A DNA stretch of 13,309 bases from Eimeria necatrix (taxonomy: Eukaryota > Apicomplexa > Conoidasida > Eucoccidiorida > Eimeriidae). Made by a program: the position numbers and the translations under genes. Of the stretch, positions 1-9,175 are shown piece by piece (within the stretch, counting starts at the first letter, position 1; every line of letters starts with the position of its first letter). The notes under the pieces were generated by a model. It saw nothing but the letters and a program-made list of their open reading frames with translations, was not told where the DNA came from and did no database searches. The stretch covers positions 1 through 13,309 of the forward strand of contig NW_013654744.1 in assembly GCF_000499385.1 (NCBI RefSeq), in the 5' to 3' direction.

Positions 1-121
1 TAATTAATTAATTAATTAATTAATTAATTGGTTAATTAAATTAATTAAATTAATTAAAATAAATAAATATAATTAATTAGTTAATTAATTAATTAATTAG
101 TTAATTTGATTTGCTAATTAG
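1..121. repeat. TTAA-type low-complexity DNA (intron)
   Basis: Almost pure A/T built from TTAATTAA and AAATTAATT units. It directly precedes the GCTAATTAG acceptor at 120-121, so it is most simply the 3' part of a kinase intron. No open frame or conserved peptide is visible. Confidence 0.75.
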
Positions 122-226
122 TTGGACTTGGCTGCTGCAGTTGGCAGTGGCATTGGACTTTATGCATAAACACAAAATACTGCATAGAGGTATATTAATT
201 AATTAAATTAATTAAATTAAAATGAA

Positions 227-257
<31 letters not shown>

Positions 258-1156
258 ACCAATTAAATTAATTTAATCAATTCATAAATTATTTATGTGT
301 TTATGTGCAATCTTTTAGCCTGCAAACAGATTTTCTGCCTGAAAACAATTACGTGTTAATTAGCTAACTAATTTAACTAACTAATTAACTAACCAATTAA
401 CTAATTAATTAATTAACTAATTAATCAATTATTTATTTATTTATTTATTTATTTACAGATTTGAAACCCGCAAACGTATTCCTGGATAAAACAATTACGT
501 GCTAATAAACTAACTAATTTAATTAACCAATTTACTAGCTAATTAATTACTTTAATTGATTAATTAATTAATTACTTGATTCTTTATTTATTTAATTATC
601 TATTTATTTATTTATTTATTTATTTGTTTGTTTGTTTGTTTATTTATTTATTTACAGATTTAAAACCCGCAAACGTATTTTTGGATGAAAACAATTACGT
701 GCTAATAAACCAACTAATTTAATTAACCAATTAACTAGCTAACTAACTACTTTAATTAATTAATTAATTAATTAATTAATTAATTTATTTATATTTGTTT
801 GTTTGTTTGTTTATTTATTTATTTACAGATTTAAAACCCGCAAACGTATTTTTGGATGAAAACAATTACGTGCTAATAAACCAACTAATTTAATTAACCA
901 ATTAACTAGCTAACTAACTACTTTAATTAATTAATTAATTAATTAATTAATTAATTTATTTATTTATTTATTTAATTAATTATTTATTTATTTATTTATT
1001 TATTTACAGATTTAAAACCCGCAAACGTATTTTTGGATGAAAACAATTACGTGCGAGTGGGGGATTTGGGCCTTTCGAAGATTTTGGAATTTACTCTTCA
1101 ACAAGCGAAGACGCAGTGCGGCACTCCCGCCTTCATGGCCCCTGAACTCTGCAAGG

Positions 1157-1217
<61 letters not shown>

Positions 1218-2472
1218 GTGTATATGCTGCTGCTGCTGTTGCTGCTGCTGTTGCTGCTGGTGTATATGCTGCTGCTGTATATGCTGCTGCTGCTGCATAT
1301 GCTGCTGCTGCTATACATGCGGCTGATGCTGCAGCTTATGCCGCTGCTGCGTGTGTGATGCTGCTGCTGCTGCTGCTGCTGCTGCTTCTGTTGCTGTTGC
1401 TGCTGCTATCTCTTCTGCCTGCATCTCTATCTCATAATTTCATCTTATAAATCTCGCATGAATCTCTTTTAAATCATTTTTTGATCTTTTTAAAATCTTT
1501 TTAAAATCTTTTTAAAATCTTTTTTAAAAATCTTTTAAACCCCTTTTTGTCTCTCTTTAATCTTCTTCAATTCGCCATCAAATGCCTTTCTTAATCCCTT
1601 CTAAATGCCTTTTAAGTCCTCCTCAAAACCCCCTTTTAGGCCCTCAAAAGTCTCGAAAAGTCTCTATTTGTCTCCTTTTTGTCTCCTTTTTGTCTCCTTT
1701 TTGTCTCCTTTTTGTCTCCTTTTTGTCTTCTTTTTTGTCTCCTTTCAACTTCCATCAACTCTGCCTCAAATGCATTTTTTATTCTTTTTTAAATGCCCTT
1801 AAAACCCCCTCAAAGTCCCCAAAAAGTTTTTAAAAAAGTTCTGAAAAGTCCCCATTTGTGTCCATTTTGTCTCCATTTTCTCTCCGTTTTGGCTTTTTTT
1901 GTCTCCTTTCGCCGCCGTTTGAACCCCCATAAACCCCGCGACTGCGCGGCCTCCAAACCCCCGAATCAGTGTTTCCAAACCCTAAAAAAGGGTTTGAAAA
2001 GGGCCGAAAACGAGGGTTTGCGTTGCAGGGCCGGCCGTACTCGAGCGCGGCAGACATCTGGGCGCTGGGCTGCCTCATGTTTGAAGCGGCCACTTTCGAG
2101 CTGCCTTTTCGGGGCCTTTCTTTTCCGGAACTTCACCGAAATATTTGCACTGCTCCGGTAAAAAAGGTTCTTTTTTTGCGCTTTTTTGCCATTTTGAAAC
2201 TCCAATTCCACTCCCTCTTTATTCCTCTTTTAATTTGCTTTTTATTCCGCAAAAAATGAACTTTTTTCGACTTTTTTTCGCAAAATTAACTCCGAAATCG
2301 CAAAATGCCATTTTGCCATTTGCAAAATGCCATTTAATAATGCCACTTATTTGCCAAATTAATTAAACAATTAAATTTTTGTTTATTTATTTATTTATTA
2401 TTTATTTATTTATTATTTCTTTATTATTTATTATTTATTTATTTATTTATTCATGTGTTTATTTATGTATTT

Positions 2473-2508
<36 letters not shown>

Positions 2509-2686
2509 TCTGTTTATCTATTTATTTACTTATTTATTTATTTATCTGTTTATTATTTATTTACGGACTCCAAAACTCCCCCCCGCTATTCCTTAGAGCT
2601 GCGGGTGTTGTGCGAAAAGCTGCTTCAAAAAGACCCCAGCAGCAGACCCTCAGCCAAAGACATCCTCGAAAGCCCCTGCCTCAGGG

Positions 2687-2725
<39 letters not shown>

Positions 2726-2859
2726 AATGCTGCTGCTAATGCTGCTGCTAATGCTGCTGCTAATGCTGCTGCTCTTGCTGCTGCTAATGCTGCTAATGCT
2801 GCTGCTAATGCTGCTAATGCTGCTGCTAATGCTGCTAATGCTGCTGCTAGTGGTGCTGC

Positions 2860-2894
<35 letters not shown>

Positions 2895-3116
2895 ATGCTG
2901 CTGCTAATGCTGCTAATGCTGCTAATGCTAGTGTTGCTGCTAAGGCTGCTGCTAATGGTGGTGCTGCTGCTGATGCTGTTGGTGCTGCTGCTAATGCTTC
3001 TAATGCTGCTGCTGCTGCTAGTGTTGCTGCTAGTGATGCTGCTGCTGCTGCTGCTGCTGCCGTTTATAATGACGCTGCTGCTGATTATCCCAGTGTCCTA
3101 CTGCTGCTGGTGATTT

Positions 3117-3177
<61 letters not shown>

Positions 3178-3383
3178 TATTTCTAAAGTGTGCAGCTGGC
3201 AGTATCAGTTTCTTGTGAGATTTAACAAATCAGAGCTAGCTCTCATTTATATATTTATTTTATTTATTTATTTTTAATTTATTTATTTATAATTTATTTA
3301 TTTTAAATTTAAATTATACTTTTTATGATTTTTGTTTGCAGAATGATTACGCGGCTTACAAGCAGAAGAACCCAGGAGCATAA
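122..3383 (+). CDS. NEK/NIMA-related Ser/Thr protein kinase, C-terminal part, spliced (5' end outside window)
   Basis: Phosphotransfer from ATP to Ser/Thr is the family role; substrate unknown. I assemble exons 122-189, 1010-1155, 2029-2157, about 2566 or 2599 to 2685, and 3342-3383 (TAA 3381-3383). Exon 122-189 reads WTWLLQLAVALDFMHKHKILHR and ends in phase 1. AT at 1010-1011 completes the catalytic Asp of HRD, followed by LKPAN, DLG (a NEK-type variant of DFG) and the activation segment CGTPAFMAPELC. Exon 2029-2157 gives YSSAADIWALGC (subdomain IX) and exon 4 gives KDPSSRPSAKDIL (subdomain XI). The last exon is NDYAAYKQKNPGA. Splice sites are G|GTATAT, TTTACAG|AT, AAG|GTCTGC, TTGCAG|GG, CCG|GTAAAA, AGG|GTCTGC and TTTGCAG|AA. 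DLKPAN, DLGLSK and the D-IW-LGC block favour NEK over other kinases. All catalytic residues visible are intact. The ATP-binding N-lobe must lie left of the window. The first acceptor (AG 120-121) and the exon 4 acceptor are uncertain. Confidence 0.9.
311..960 (+). repeat. Four tandem decoy copies of a kinase exon start inside its preceding intron
   Basis: The sequence TTTACAG followed by the first ~44 bases of the kinase exon that starts at 1010 recurs at about 316-355 (highly decayed), 463-501, 652-701 and 823-872. The ACGTG that ends the shared block sits at 351, 497, 697, 868 and 1049. Spacing is therefore 146, 200, 171 and 181. After ACGTG the decoys continue CTAATAAAC and hit stops, whereas the real exon continues CGAGTGGGG. 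The copies at 652 and 823 look identical for over 100 bases, including downstream CTAAC-rich DNA. The copy at 463 has several changes. The one at 316 keeps only GCAAAC and the GAAAACAATTACGTG part. The gradient of decay suggests stepwise duplication. Confidence 0.88.
1156..1395 (+). repeat. CTG/CTGCTGTAT microsatellite at an intron 5' end
   Basis: Starts at the GT of the kinase donor (AAG|GTCTGCTGC), with about 18 uninterrupted CTG units. These give way to imperfect CTG with GTATATG interruptions up to about 1395. Open frames through it are only poly-Cys, poly-Ala and poly-Leu and are not credible proteins. Confidence 0.9.
1669..1750 (+). repeat. TGTCTCCTTTTT tandem 12-mer array (intron)
   Basis: Five near-perfect tandem units of TGTCTCCTTTTT, then two degenerate units, inside the 1156-2028 kinase intron. 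Further single copies follow at 1868-1910. The same core, as TGTCTCCTTTT or its complement AAAAGGAGACA, recurs far away (see findings). Confidence 0.9.
2376..2565 (+). repeat. TTTA-type microsatellite (intron)
   Basis: Long TTTA/TTTATT array filling the end of the 2158-2565 kinase intron. It contains no AG dinucleotide. Frames through it read as FIYLFIYLF repeats and are not genes. Confidence 0.9.
2686..3177 (+). repeat. CTG array with periodic AAT interruptions (intron)
   Basis: Begins at the GT of the last kinase donor (AGG|GTCTGCTGC). About 11 CTG units are followed by roughly 350 bases of GCTGCTAAT-type units (GCTAAT repeated about 20 times), then a pure CTG block at 3119-3173. The CTAAT core resembles a U2 branch-point consensus. 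The long + strand frame through it (poly-Leu/Met) is a repeat artefact. Confidence 0.9.
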
Positions 3384-3575
3384 AAGGAGACAAAAGAGAC
3401 ACAATAAAAGGAGACAAAAAGAAAAAAAAGGAAATTAAAATTAAAATTAAAAAAGAAGATTAAAAAGAGATAAATAGCATAATTAAATAAATAAAAGATT
3501 AAAAAGGAAATAAAATAAACGCAAATAGACCAAAAATGGCAAAAAATGAGCCGCAAATGAGGCAAAAACAAAAAA
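3384..3575. other. A-rich 3' flank of the kinase gene
   Basis: Non-coding A-rich DNA just after the kinase stop. It has two AAAAGGAGACA motifs (3383-3416) and many AATAAA-like strings that could serve as polyadenylation signals. No supported gene on either strand. Confidence 0.6.
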
Positions 3576-3613
3576 TTAGGGTTTAGGGTTTAGGGTTTAG
3601 GGTTTAGGGTTTG
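3576..3613 (+). repeat. Interstitial telomere-type repeat (TTTAGGG)n
   Basis: About five units of TTTAGGG, followed by GAGGCGGCAGCGGGCGG. TTTAGGG is the telomere unit reported for Eimeria and plants. Its position between two genes shows it is interstitial here. Confidence 0.93.
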
Positions 3614-3708
3614 AGGCGGCAGCGGGCGGGTCCTCCAGAGCAAATAAAAGCAGGTTTAAGGCATCTGAAAAAAGCAAATAAAAAAATAAATAAAAGAATA
3701 AATTAAAA

Positions 3709-3757
<49 letters not shown>

Positions 3758-4120
3758 AATTAATGGCATTTGTAATTATTAAAAAGAGACAGCAGCAATT
3801 GTCTCTTCTGCGGCGCCGCAGCAAAACGAATTCTGTCTTCGACTTATTTTCTTTATTTCAACTTTCCATTTTATTATATTTATATTTATATTTATATTTA
3901 TATTTATATTTATATTTATATTTATATTTATATTTATATTTATATTTATATTTATATTTATACTTATATTTATATTTATATTTATATTTATATTTATATT
4001 TATATTTATATTTATATTTATATTTATATTTATATTTATTTATATTTTATCGAAAAATCAGAAGTTAGGTTTATTTGTGTTGATGCAAAAAATATTCGAG
4101 AAGCTGAAAATCAGAAGTCG
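3614..4120. repeat. Intergenic microsatellites: AAAT array, short inverted repeat, TTTATA array
   Basis: Convergent intergenic region between the kinase and the transporter. It has an AAAT array at about 3705-3752, an 8-bp inverted repeat AAGAGACA/TGTCTCTT at 3783-3806, and a hexanucleotide TATATT array at 3872-4045 with a single T-to-C change near 3962. AAAATCAGAAGT occurs at 4054-4065 and again at 4107-4118. No credible coding frame is present. Confidence 0.88.
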
Positions 4121-4165
4121 CAGCAGCAGCAGCAGCAGCAGCTGCTGCTGCTGCTGCTGCTGCTG
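4121..4165. repeat. Perfect (CAG)7(CTG)8 inverted repeat
   Basis: Seven CAG units followed immediately by eight CTG units, giving a self-complementary block able to fold into a long hairpin on either strand. It lies just past the 3' end of the transporter ORF. Confidence 0.92.
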
Positions 4166-4180
4166 GTAGATTTCCTGCAT

Positions 4181-4214
<34 letters not shown>

Positions 4215-4253
4215 CTGGTTTGCTGCATTGGCTGCTGCTTTTGCTGCTGGCGG

Positions 4254-4318
4254 TTAAGCGAGGCGCTGCAGCGCCGCTGCAGTGGGCGTTGCTGCTGCTG
4301 CTGCTGCTGCGGGGTCAT

Positions 4319-4361
<43 letters not shown>

Positions 4362-4612
4362 GGGGCTGAGGGGAGAGAGGGAAAGAGACACAGCAGTGCC
4401 AGCAGCAACTCCTGCTGCTTCGCAAAGGCCCAAAAGAGCAGCAGCAGCAACACTGCCTTTGTAGCTGCGGGGGCCCTCAAAAGTGCTGCTGAGACCCCAC
4501 AGAGACAGTCTCCCGTGAGCAGCAGCAAAAAGGAAGAGAGCAGCGCAGCGGGAGAGGTCCAGCAGCAGCAGCAGGGCCTTCTCGGCTTGCTGCTGCCACG
4601 GCAGCAGCAGCA

Positions 4613-4644
<32 letters not shown>

Positions 4645-4689
4645 GCAGCAGCAGCAGCAGCAGCAGCGCCCGCGGAAGACCCGCCCACG

Positions 4690-4726
<37 letters not shown>

Positions 4727-4951
4727 GCAGCCACGGCAGCAGCCGCCCCGGCAGCGCCTCCAGCCAGCACAGCAGCAGCGGCAAAGACAGCCGCAGCAGC
4801 AGCAGCGCGGGACTCAGTTTGCTGCTGATGGAGCAGCAGCAGCAGCAGCAGCAGCAGCGGGAGCAGCAGCGGCCAGACACAATCCCCAGGTGGTACGCAG
4901 CAATCAGCAGCAGCTGAAACACCGCAGGGTCGACGCCCCCGCCCCAGCCGC

Positions 4952-5005
<54 letters not shown>

Positions 5006-5134
5006 AGGGCCGCATTCGCTGCACTTGAATGGGATAAACAATGTACGTGGAAAGAGACAAAAGAAAGCAGCAAATTAAAGAGCTGCGGCACTCTCCAAAG
5101 ACAGACAAATATACCCCAAAACGGCCCAAACACT

Positions 5135-5188
<54 letters not shown>

Positions 5189-5267
5189 GGGGGCAGTGAA
5201 GGCTGTGAAGCAGCGCTGCGGTCTCATCTGGAGGGCCGTCGCGGCCTTCCTGGGCCCAGTCGGGTTC

Positions 5268-5304
<37 letters not shown>

Positions 5305-5398
5305 GGCTGCAGTTGCAGCTGCTGCTGCTGCTGCTGCTGCGTTGCTGCAGCAGCAGCTGGCGAGTTGGCCAGCATCAGCAGCTTGATTCCTGCCTGCG

Positions 5399-5451
<53 letters not shown>

Positions 5452-6331
5452 ACCTTGCGGAGGGCGCGCAGGAAAAGCGCTGCTGCTGCCAGCAGCAGCA
5501 GCGCAGCAGCAGCAAGAACAACAGCAGTTCTTGTGAGGGGTTTGTAAGAACGCAAAATGAAATAAATAAATAAACAAAAAAGACCCAACAGGGGGCCCCC
5601 CAAGGGTACTGCTGCTGCGGGGGCCCCCCGGAGACAGGGTTTAGAAAGGGCCAGCAGCAAATAGAAGCTGCTGCGGAGACAGGAGCAGCAAAAGGAGACA
5701 GCAGCAACTAAGCAGCAGCAAAGCTGGAAGGCGAGGCCCTCAGCAGCAGCAGCGCCTCCTGCTGCTGCTGCAGCAGCAGCAGCAGCAGCAGCGGCGGCGG
5801 CGTCGCCGCCCGCGCCCCCAGCAGCGCCCCCGCCTGCTGCTGCTGCTGCAGCAGCAGCAGCAGCAGCAGCAGGAGACACTGCAGCAGACAAGAAGCAGCA
5901 ACTTGCTGCTGCTATTATGCAGCCCCCAACCCCCAAATAAAGGGCCGGCAGAAAAGGAGACAAGCAGCAAAACAGCAGCTGCCCAAACAACATGCTCAAG
6001 GAACGAACCTGCGCAACACCCAAACCCTAAACCCTAAACCCTAAACCCTAAACCCTAAACCCTAAACCCTAAACCCTAAACCCTAATCTCTGGGCCTTAG
6101 ACCCTGAGCACTACACTCCTGTCCATGCATGAGTCCTGAGCCGTAGGCAGTGAGCTCTTGTTCCTGCGCCCTCTTGTCTAAACCCTAAACCCCAAACCCT
6201 AAACCCTAAACCCTAAACCCTAAACCCTAAACCGCGGACTCAAAGCACACGCCTTCTGAACCCTAAACCCTAAACTCTAGAACCCCCGTGCCATCGGTTA
6301 CCCTGCACTTGCTCCTGCGCGCTCTCTGCTG

Positions 6332-6399
<68 letters not shown>

Positions 6400-6539
6400 A
6401 AAAACCCACTGCAGTTGCTGCTTCAATCCAGGGATAAGTGGGCAGGTAAAATCTTTGAAAAGTTTCCATTTCTAAAACAATGACATTCCAGGGAAGGCTG
6501 CATGCAGCGCCCATGCAAAAGAAAGCGAGCTGCTGCAGT

Positions 6540-6584
<45 letters not shown>

Positions 6585-7294
6585 GAGGCAGGGCTGCTGC
6601 AGCAGGCGCTGCTTCTGTTGCTGCTGCTGTTGCTGCGGCTGTACGCTGCGCTGCAGCTGCGGGGGCTCGTCGCGATGGACGGCAGCGCCGTGCTGCTGCT
6701 GCTGTCGCTGCAGCTGCTGCAGCTGCTGCTGCAGCTGCTGCTGCAGCTGCTGCAGCTGCTGCTGCAGCTGCAGACCGTGCTGCAGCTGCTCAGGCTGCTG
6801 CTTGTTGAAGTGTATGCTGGCCTCGAGCTGTCTATACACACCAAATAGTCTTCTTCTTTTCTTTCTTCATTTTCTCCTCCAAGAAAAACTGAACAAACAA
6901 TTGCCTTTCTTGGGGGCCCCCGGGGGGCCCCCTCGGGGGGCCCCTGGGGGGCCCCCTCGGGGGGCCCCTGGGGGGCCCCCATAGGGGGGCCCCCATAGGG
7001 GGGCCCCTCAGGGGACCCCCCCCCAGCTCCCGGTGGGGCCCCCAAAGGCTGTAGGCTCTCAAAGCCTAAGGGGGGCCCCCTAGCTGTCATGCTGGAGGGG
7101 CAGCATTGGGCTTTGGTGCTGCTGCAGTTCTGCATGCGTTGCTGCTGCTGCTGCTGCTGCTGCTGCCTCGCTGCTGCTGTGCTGCTGCTGCTGCCGCGCC
7201 TCGGAGCCTTGTTGTGAGTGAAGGGAAGCAGCAGGCAGCTCAAAATGTGGCTGATCTGCTCTTCATTGAAGTCAAAGTGATGGAGTTGCTGCGC

Positions 7295-7337
<43 letters not shown>

Positions 7338-7544
7338 CGCTGTGTGCAGCAGGGCCTGCCTGGAAAGTGGAACGAGGCTGGGAATGTCTGGGGGCTATTT
7401 GCTGCAAAAATAATTCAATTCTTTTCTTTTGATTAAAAGTTTAAATTTAAATAATATTTCATTTACTTTGATTGGAAATAAAAGAAGAACTCTTGAGGAT
7501 CGCTCGCTGGTCTCGACGACTTGTCGAGAGCCGCTGATCGGCCG
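4254..7544 (-). CDS. Probable equilibrative nucleoside transporter (ENT family), spliced, with long low-complexity insertions
   Basis: ENT carriers move nucleosides across membranes; apicomplexans depend on them for purine salvage. Reading the minus strand, exon 7544-7467 (TTTTTGCAG|CGG to AAA|GTAAAT, phase 1) joins across a 65-nt intron to an exon from 7401 whose frame stays open to about 6400. That frame contains [12 protein letters not shown], Gln/Ser/Gly-Pro-rich stretches, and then [18 protein letters not shown] at about 6510-6455. The LPWN in a first helix is the ENT hallmark. An isolated helix (TAVVL...RALRK, about 5529-5454) ends at an AAG|GTGCAG donor. From about 5390 to 4254 one frame has a hydrophilic loop ([15 protein letters not shown]), [12 protein letters not shown] (TM7-like), [18 protein letters not shown] (TM8-like), [20 protein letters not shown] (TM9-like), and [16 protein letters not shown] plus a Gly-rich last helix. 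The stop is TAA at 4254-4256. Exons for TM2-TM6 and the true start are unresolved. The family call rests on motif order, not alignment. Confidence 0.68.
4600..4668. repeat. CAG-CTG-CAG alternating inverted triplet repeats
   Basis: Four CAG units, about ten CTG units, then about seven CAG units after a CGC. In the transporter frame they encode Ala- and Gln-rich insertions between the TM9-like and TM10-like segments. Similar head-to-head blocks occur at 5760-5790 and 5835-5872. Confidence 0.85.
6019..6086 (-). repeat. Interstitial telomere-type repeat (AAACCCT)n
   Basis: About nine units of AAACCCT, in the orientation opposite to the blocks at 3576 and 9416. It lies within the probable transporter intron. 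Confidence 0.95.
6178..6276 (-). repeat. Two further interstitial (AAACCCT)n blocks
   Basis: One block spans 6178-6233 (about eight units, one degenerate as AAACCCC) and one 6259-6276 (two and a half units), separated by 25 unrelated bases. The 91 bases between this and the block ending at 6086 are non-repetitive and contain ATGCATGAG. No gene is seen there. Confidence 0.93.
6325..6399. repeat. CTG array
   Basis: About 23 CTG units with one CTA interruption near the left end. It directly follows, in minus-strand order, the GGGTTTTTAG end of the LPWN exon, so it is most likely the start of an intron. Confidence 0.88.
6913..7080. repeat. GGGGGCCCCC palindromic GC array
   Basis: Tandem degenerate units of the type GGGGGGCCCCCT. 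It is read in the transporter frame as a Gly-Pro-Ala-rich insertion. Similar units occur at 5595-5630, 9780-10030, 10768-10820 and 13268-13309. Confidence 0.88.
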
Positions 7545-9033
7545 CTGCAAAAAGCGAGGAAAGCTGCATTAATTCCTTTTATTCTTTCTTTTTTTTGTTG
7601 AATTTAACTTTTAAATTTAAAATAAAACCATTTTAAATTGCTGTTGGCGGAAAGGAAAGAACTTCTGCCTTCCTTTTCGGAAAAACGTGAACTGTTCAAG
7701 TTCGGTTTCGGCCGCGACGGTTCGCGTTGAACGGCGCGAAAGAAAAACTAATTTCGCGAAGATTTATTCATTTAATTGGTTCAATTCAATCAATTCGTTG
7801 AATTTAATCAACTATTCAAATTTAATTCATCGAATTTCATTAAAATGATGATTTATTTCTCCAAAAATATTTTCTCGATTTGCCTTCCGGCGGCCGCGGA
7901 GCTCGCGCTCTCGCCTCCGGTGTCTGTACACCCCGATTCGCTCATTCCCATTCTGGCGAGTTTTGCGAATTTGAGCCGCAGATTTTATTTTAAAAATAAA
8001 TATTTGATTTAAAAAAAATAAAAGATTCGTTTATTTCTGTTTTTGCCGTCGCGAGTTGACCGGCTTAAGTGACTTTGCGGCCTCTTGCCCTCAGACCCGC
8101 TGACTGAAACAAAGGGGAATTGTTTTCTGAGCCTCTCGGGGAACTCAGGCGATCTGAACTTGAAATTCAAAACTAGAAAAGTATTTTTATTTATTTCTGA
8201 GTATTTGTTGCCGCTGACGCGAAAAAAGTAGAAAGAATAAATGGAAAAAGCGGATTTGCAGAAGTCCGAAAAAACAGTTTTCCCTGGAATTGCAAACGAG
8301 CGCAGGTGTACGTACACCCGGTCGTTTGTTTGCAGCAGAAAATGAAATAAAGAAATATGTTTGTTTTTTCGAAAGAATGGACATAAAATAAACAATTCAG
8401 CAGAGGCAGGAGCTGCACGTCTGAAGAGAATAAAATAACTTCATGAATATTCAAATATGTAAATGCATTTAAAAGATTAAATGCAATTATAAAAAGCTAC
8501 TTGCATGCGCGGAGTTGCGCGGGCCGCTGAGCCTTCAAATAGATTGGACATTAACGAAAGTGCATGCATTTACAAAATGAAAAAATTACTTTCTGGAATA
8601 TATAATATATATATATATTTCAAGTAGCTGCAGTAAAGACTCAGGATATAAACACCTGTTTTCTCATAAATACTCACAAGTGTTCATAAATAGTTATAAA
8701 CACTTGCGAATATTTGTGAATATTTGCAAACATTCATAAACAATTATAAATGTTTCCAAAAAGATCTTCACAATTTAAATATATATATATATTATAAAAC
8801 ATTCAGGTGTACATACAAAAAATATTCACAAAGCGCCGAGGTGTACATACAGTGCATGCGCCCCTACTGAAGTGTATCTGCGGGCTCTCAATAAACATAA
8901 ATGCAAAAGCATTTATTTAATTCAAAAGAACAAACAAATGCACTTTTCAAGGACAAATAAACAATTGCGGAGTTCAAAAGAATTCTTCTATCAATATAAA
9001 GTACGCAATATATTTGTGCTTCTCCTGACGCAC

Positions 9034-9083
<50 letters not shown>

Positions 9084-9134
9084 GCGGGCGGGTACGCTGT
9101 GCTGCAGCTGCGAGAGCACGAGACCACAGCGCTG

Positions 9135-9175
<41 letters not shown>

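Larger units (their letters stand above)
5457..6400 (-). other. Unresolved middle of the transporter gene (TM2-TM6 expected)
   Basis: In minus-strand order this lies between the LPWN exon and the TM7-like exon. It holds acceptor-like strings (CTTGTCTGCTGCAG near 5882, CCTGTCTCCGCAG near 5677), hydrophobic stretches in several frames, GGGGCCCC blocks (5595-5630) and CTG/CAG inverted repeats. It also holds three telomere-type blocks. I expect several short exons here but cannot choose their boundaries. Confidence 0.5.

Noticed and set aside
2379..3113. + strand open frame of 244 codons, poly-Leu/Met
   Set aside because: It runs through a TTTA array, out of frame with the kinase exon, and then through the intronic CTG array.
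3763..4068. + strand open frame starting [12 protein letters not shown] and ending in Leu-Tyr repeats
   Set aside because: Most of it is the TTTATA microsatellite translated; only about 35 residues are non-repetitive and no family motif is seen.
4317..5078. + strand Ser/Gln/Ala-rich frame of 253 codons
   Set aside because: Antisense shadow of the transporter exons, whose minus-strand frame has ordered hydrophobic segments matching ENT.
7498..7560. Hairpin CTCGAC/GTCGAG considered as a small structured RNA
   Set aside because: The stem is only six base pairs, no known RNA family features were recognised, and the segment fits a 78-nt coding exon with clean splice sites.
7776..8012. + strand frame with LPAAAELALSPPVSVHPDSLIPILASFANLSRR
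   Set aside because: The GC-richer middle looks somewhat protein-like, but it is flanked by AT-rich translation with no good splice donor; too weak to list as a gene.
8009..8395. - strand frame of 128 codons with DRVYVHLRSFAIPGKTVF
   Set aside because: Two competing frames, no clear splice sites, and the VYVHL part comes from the palindrome; kept only as a weak candidate in the AT-rich interval.
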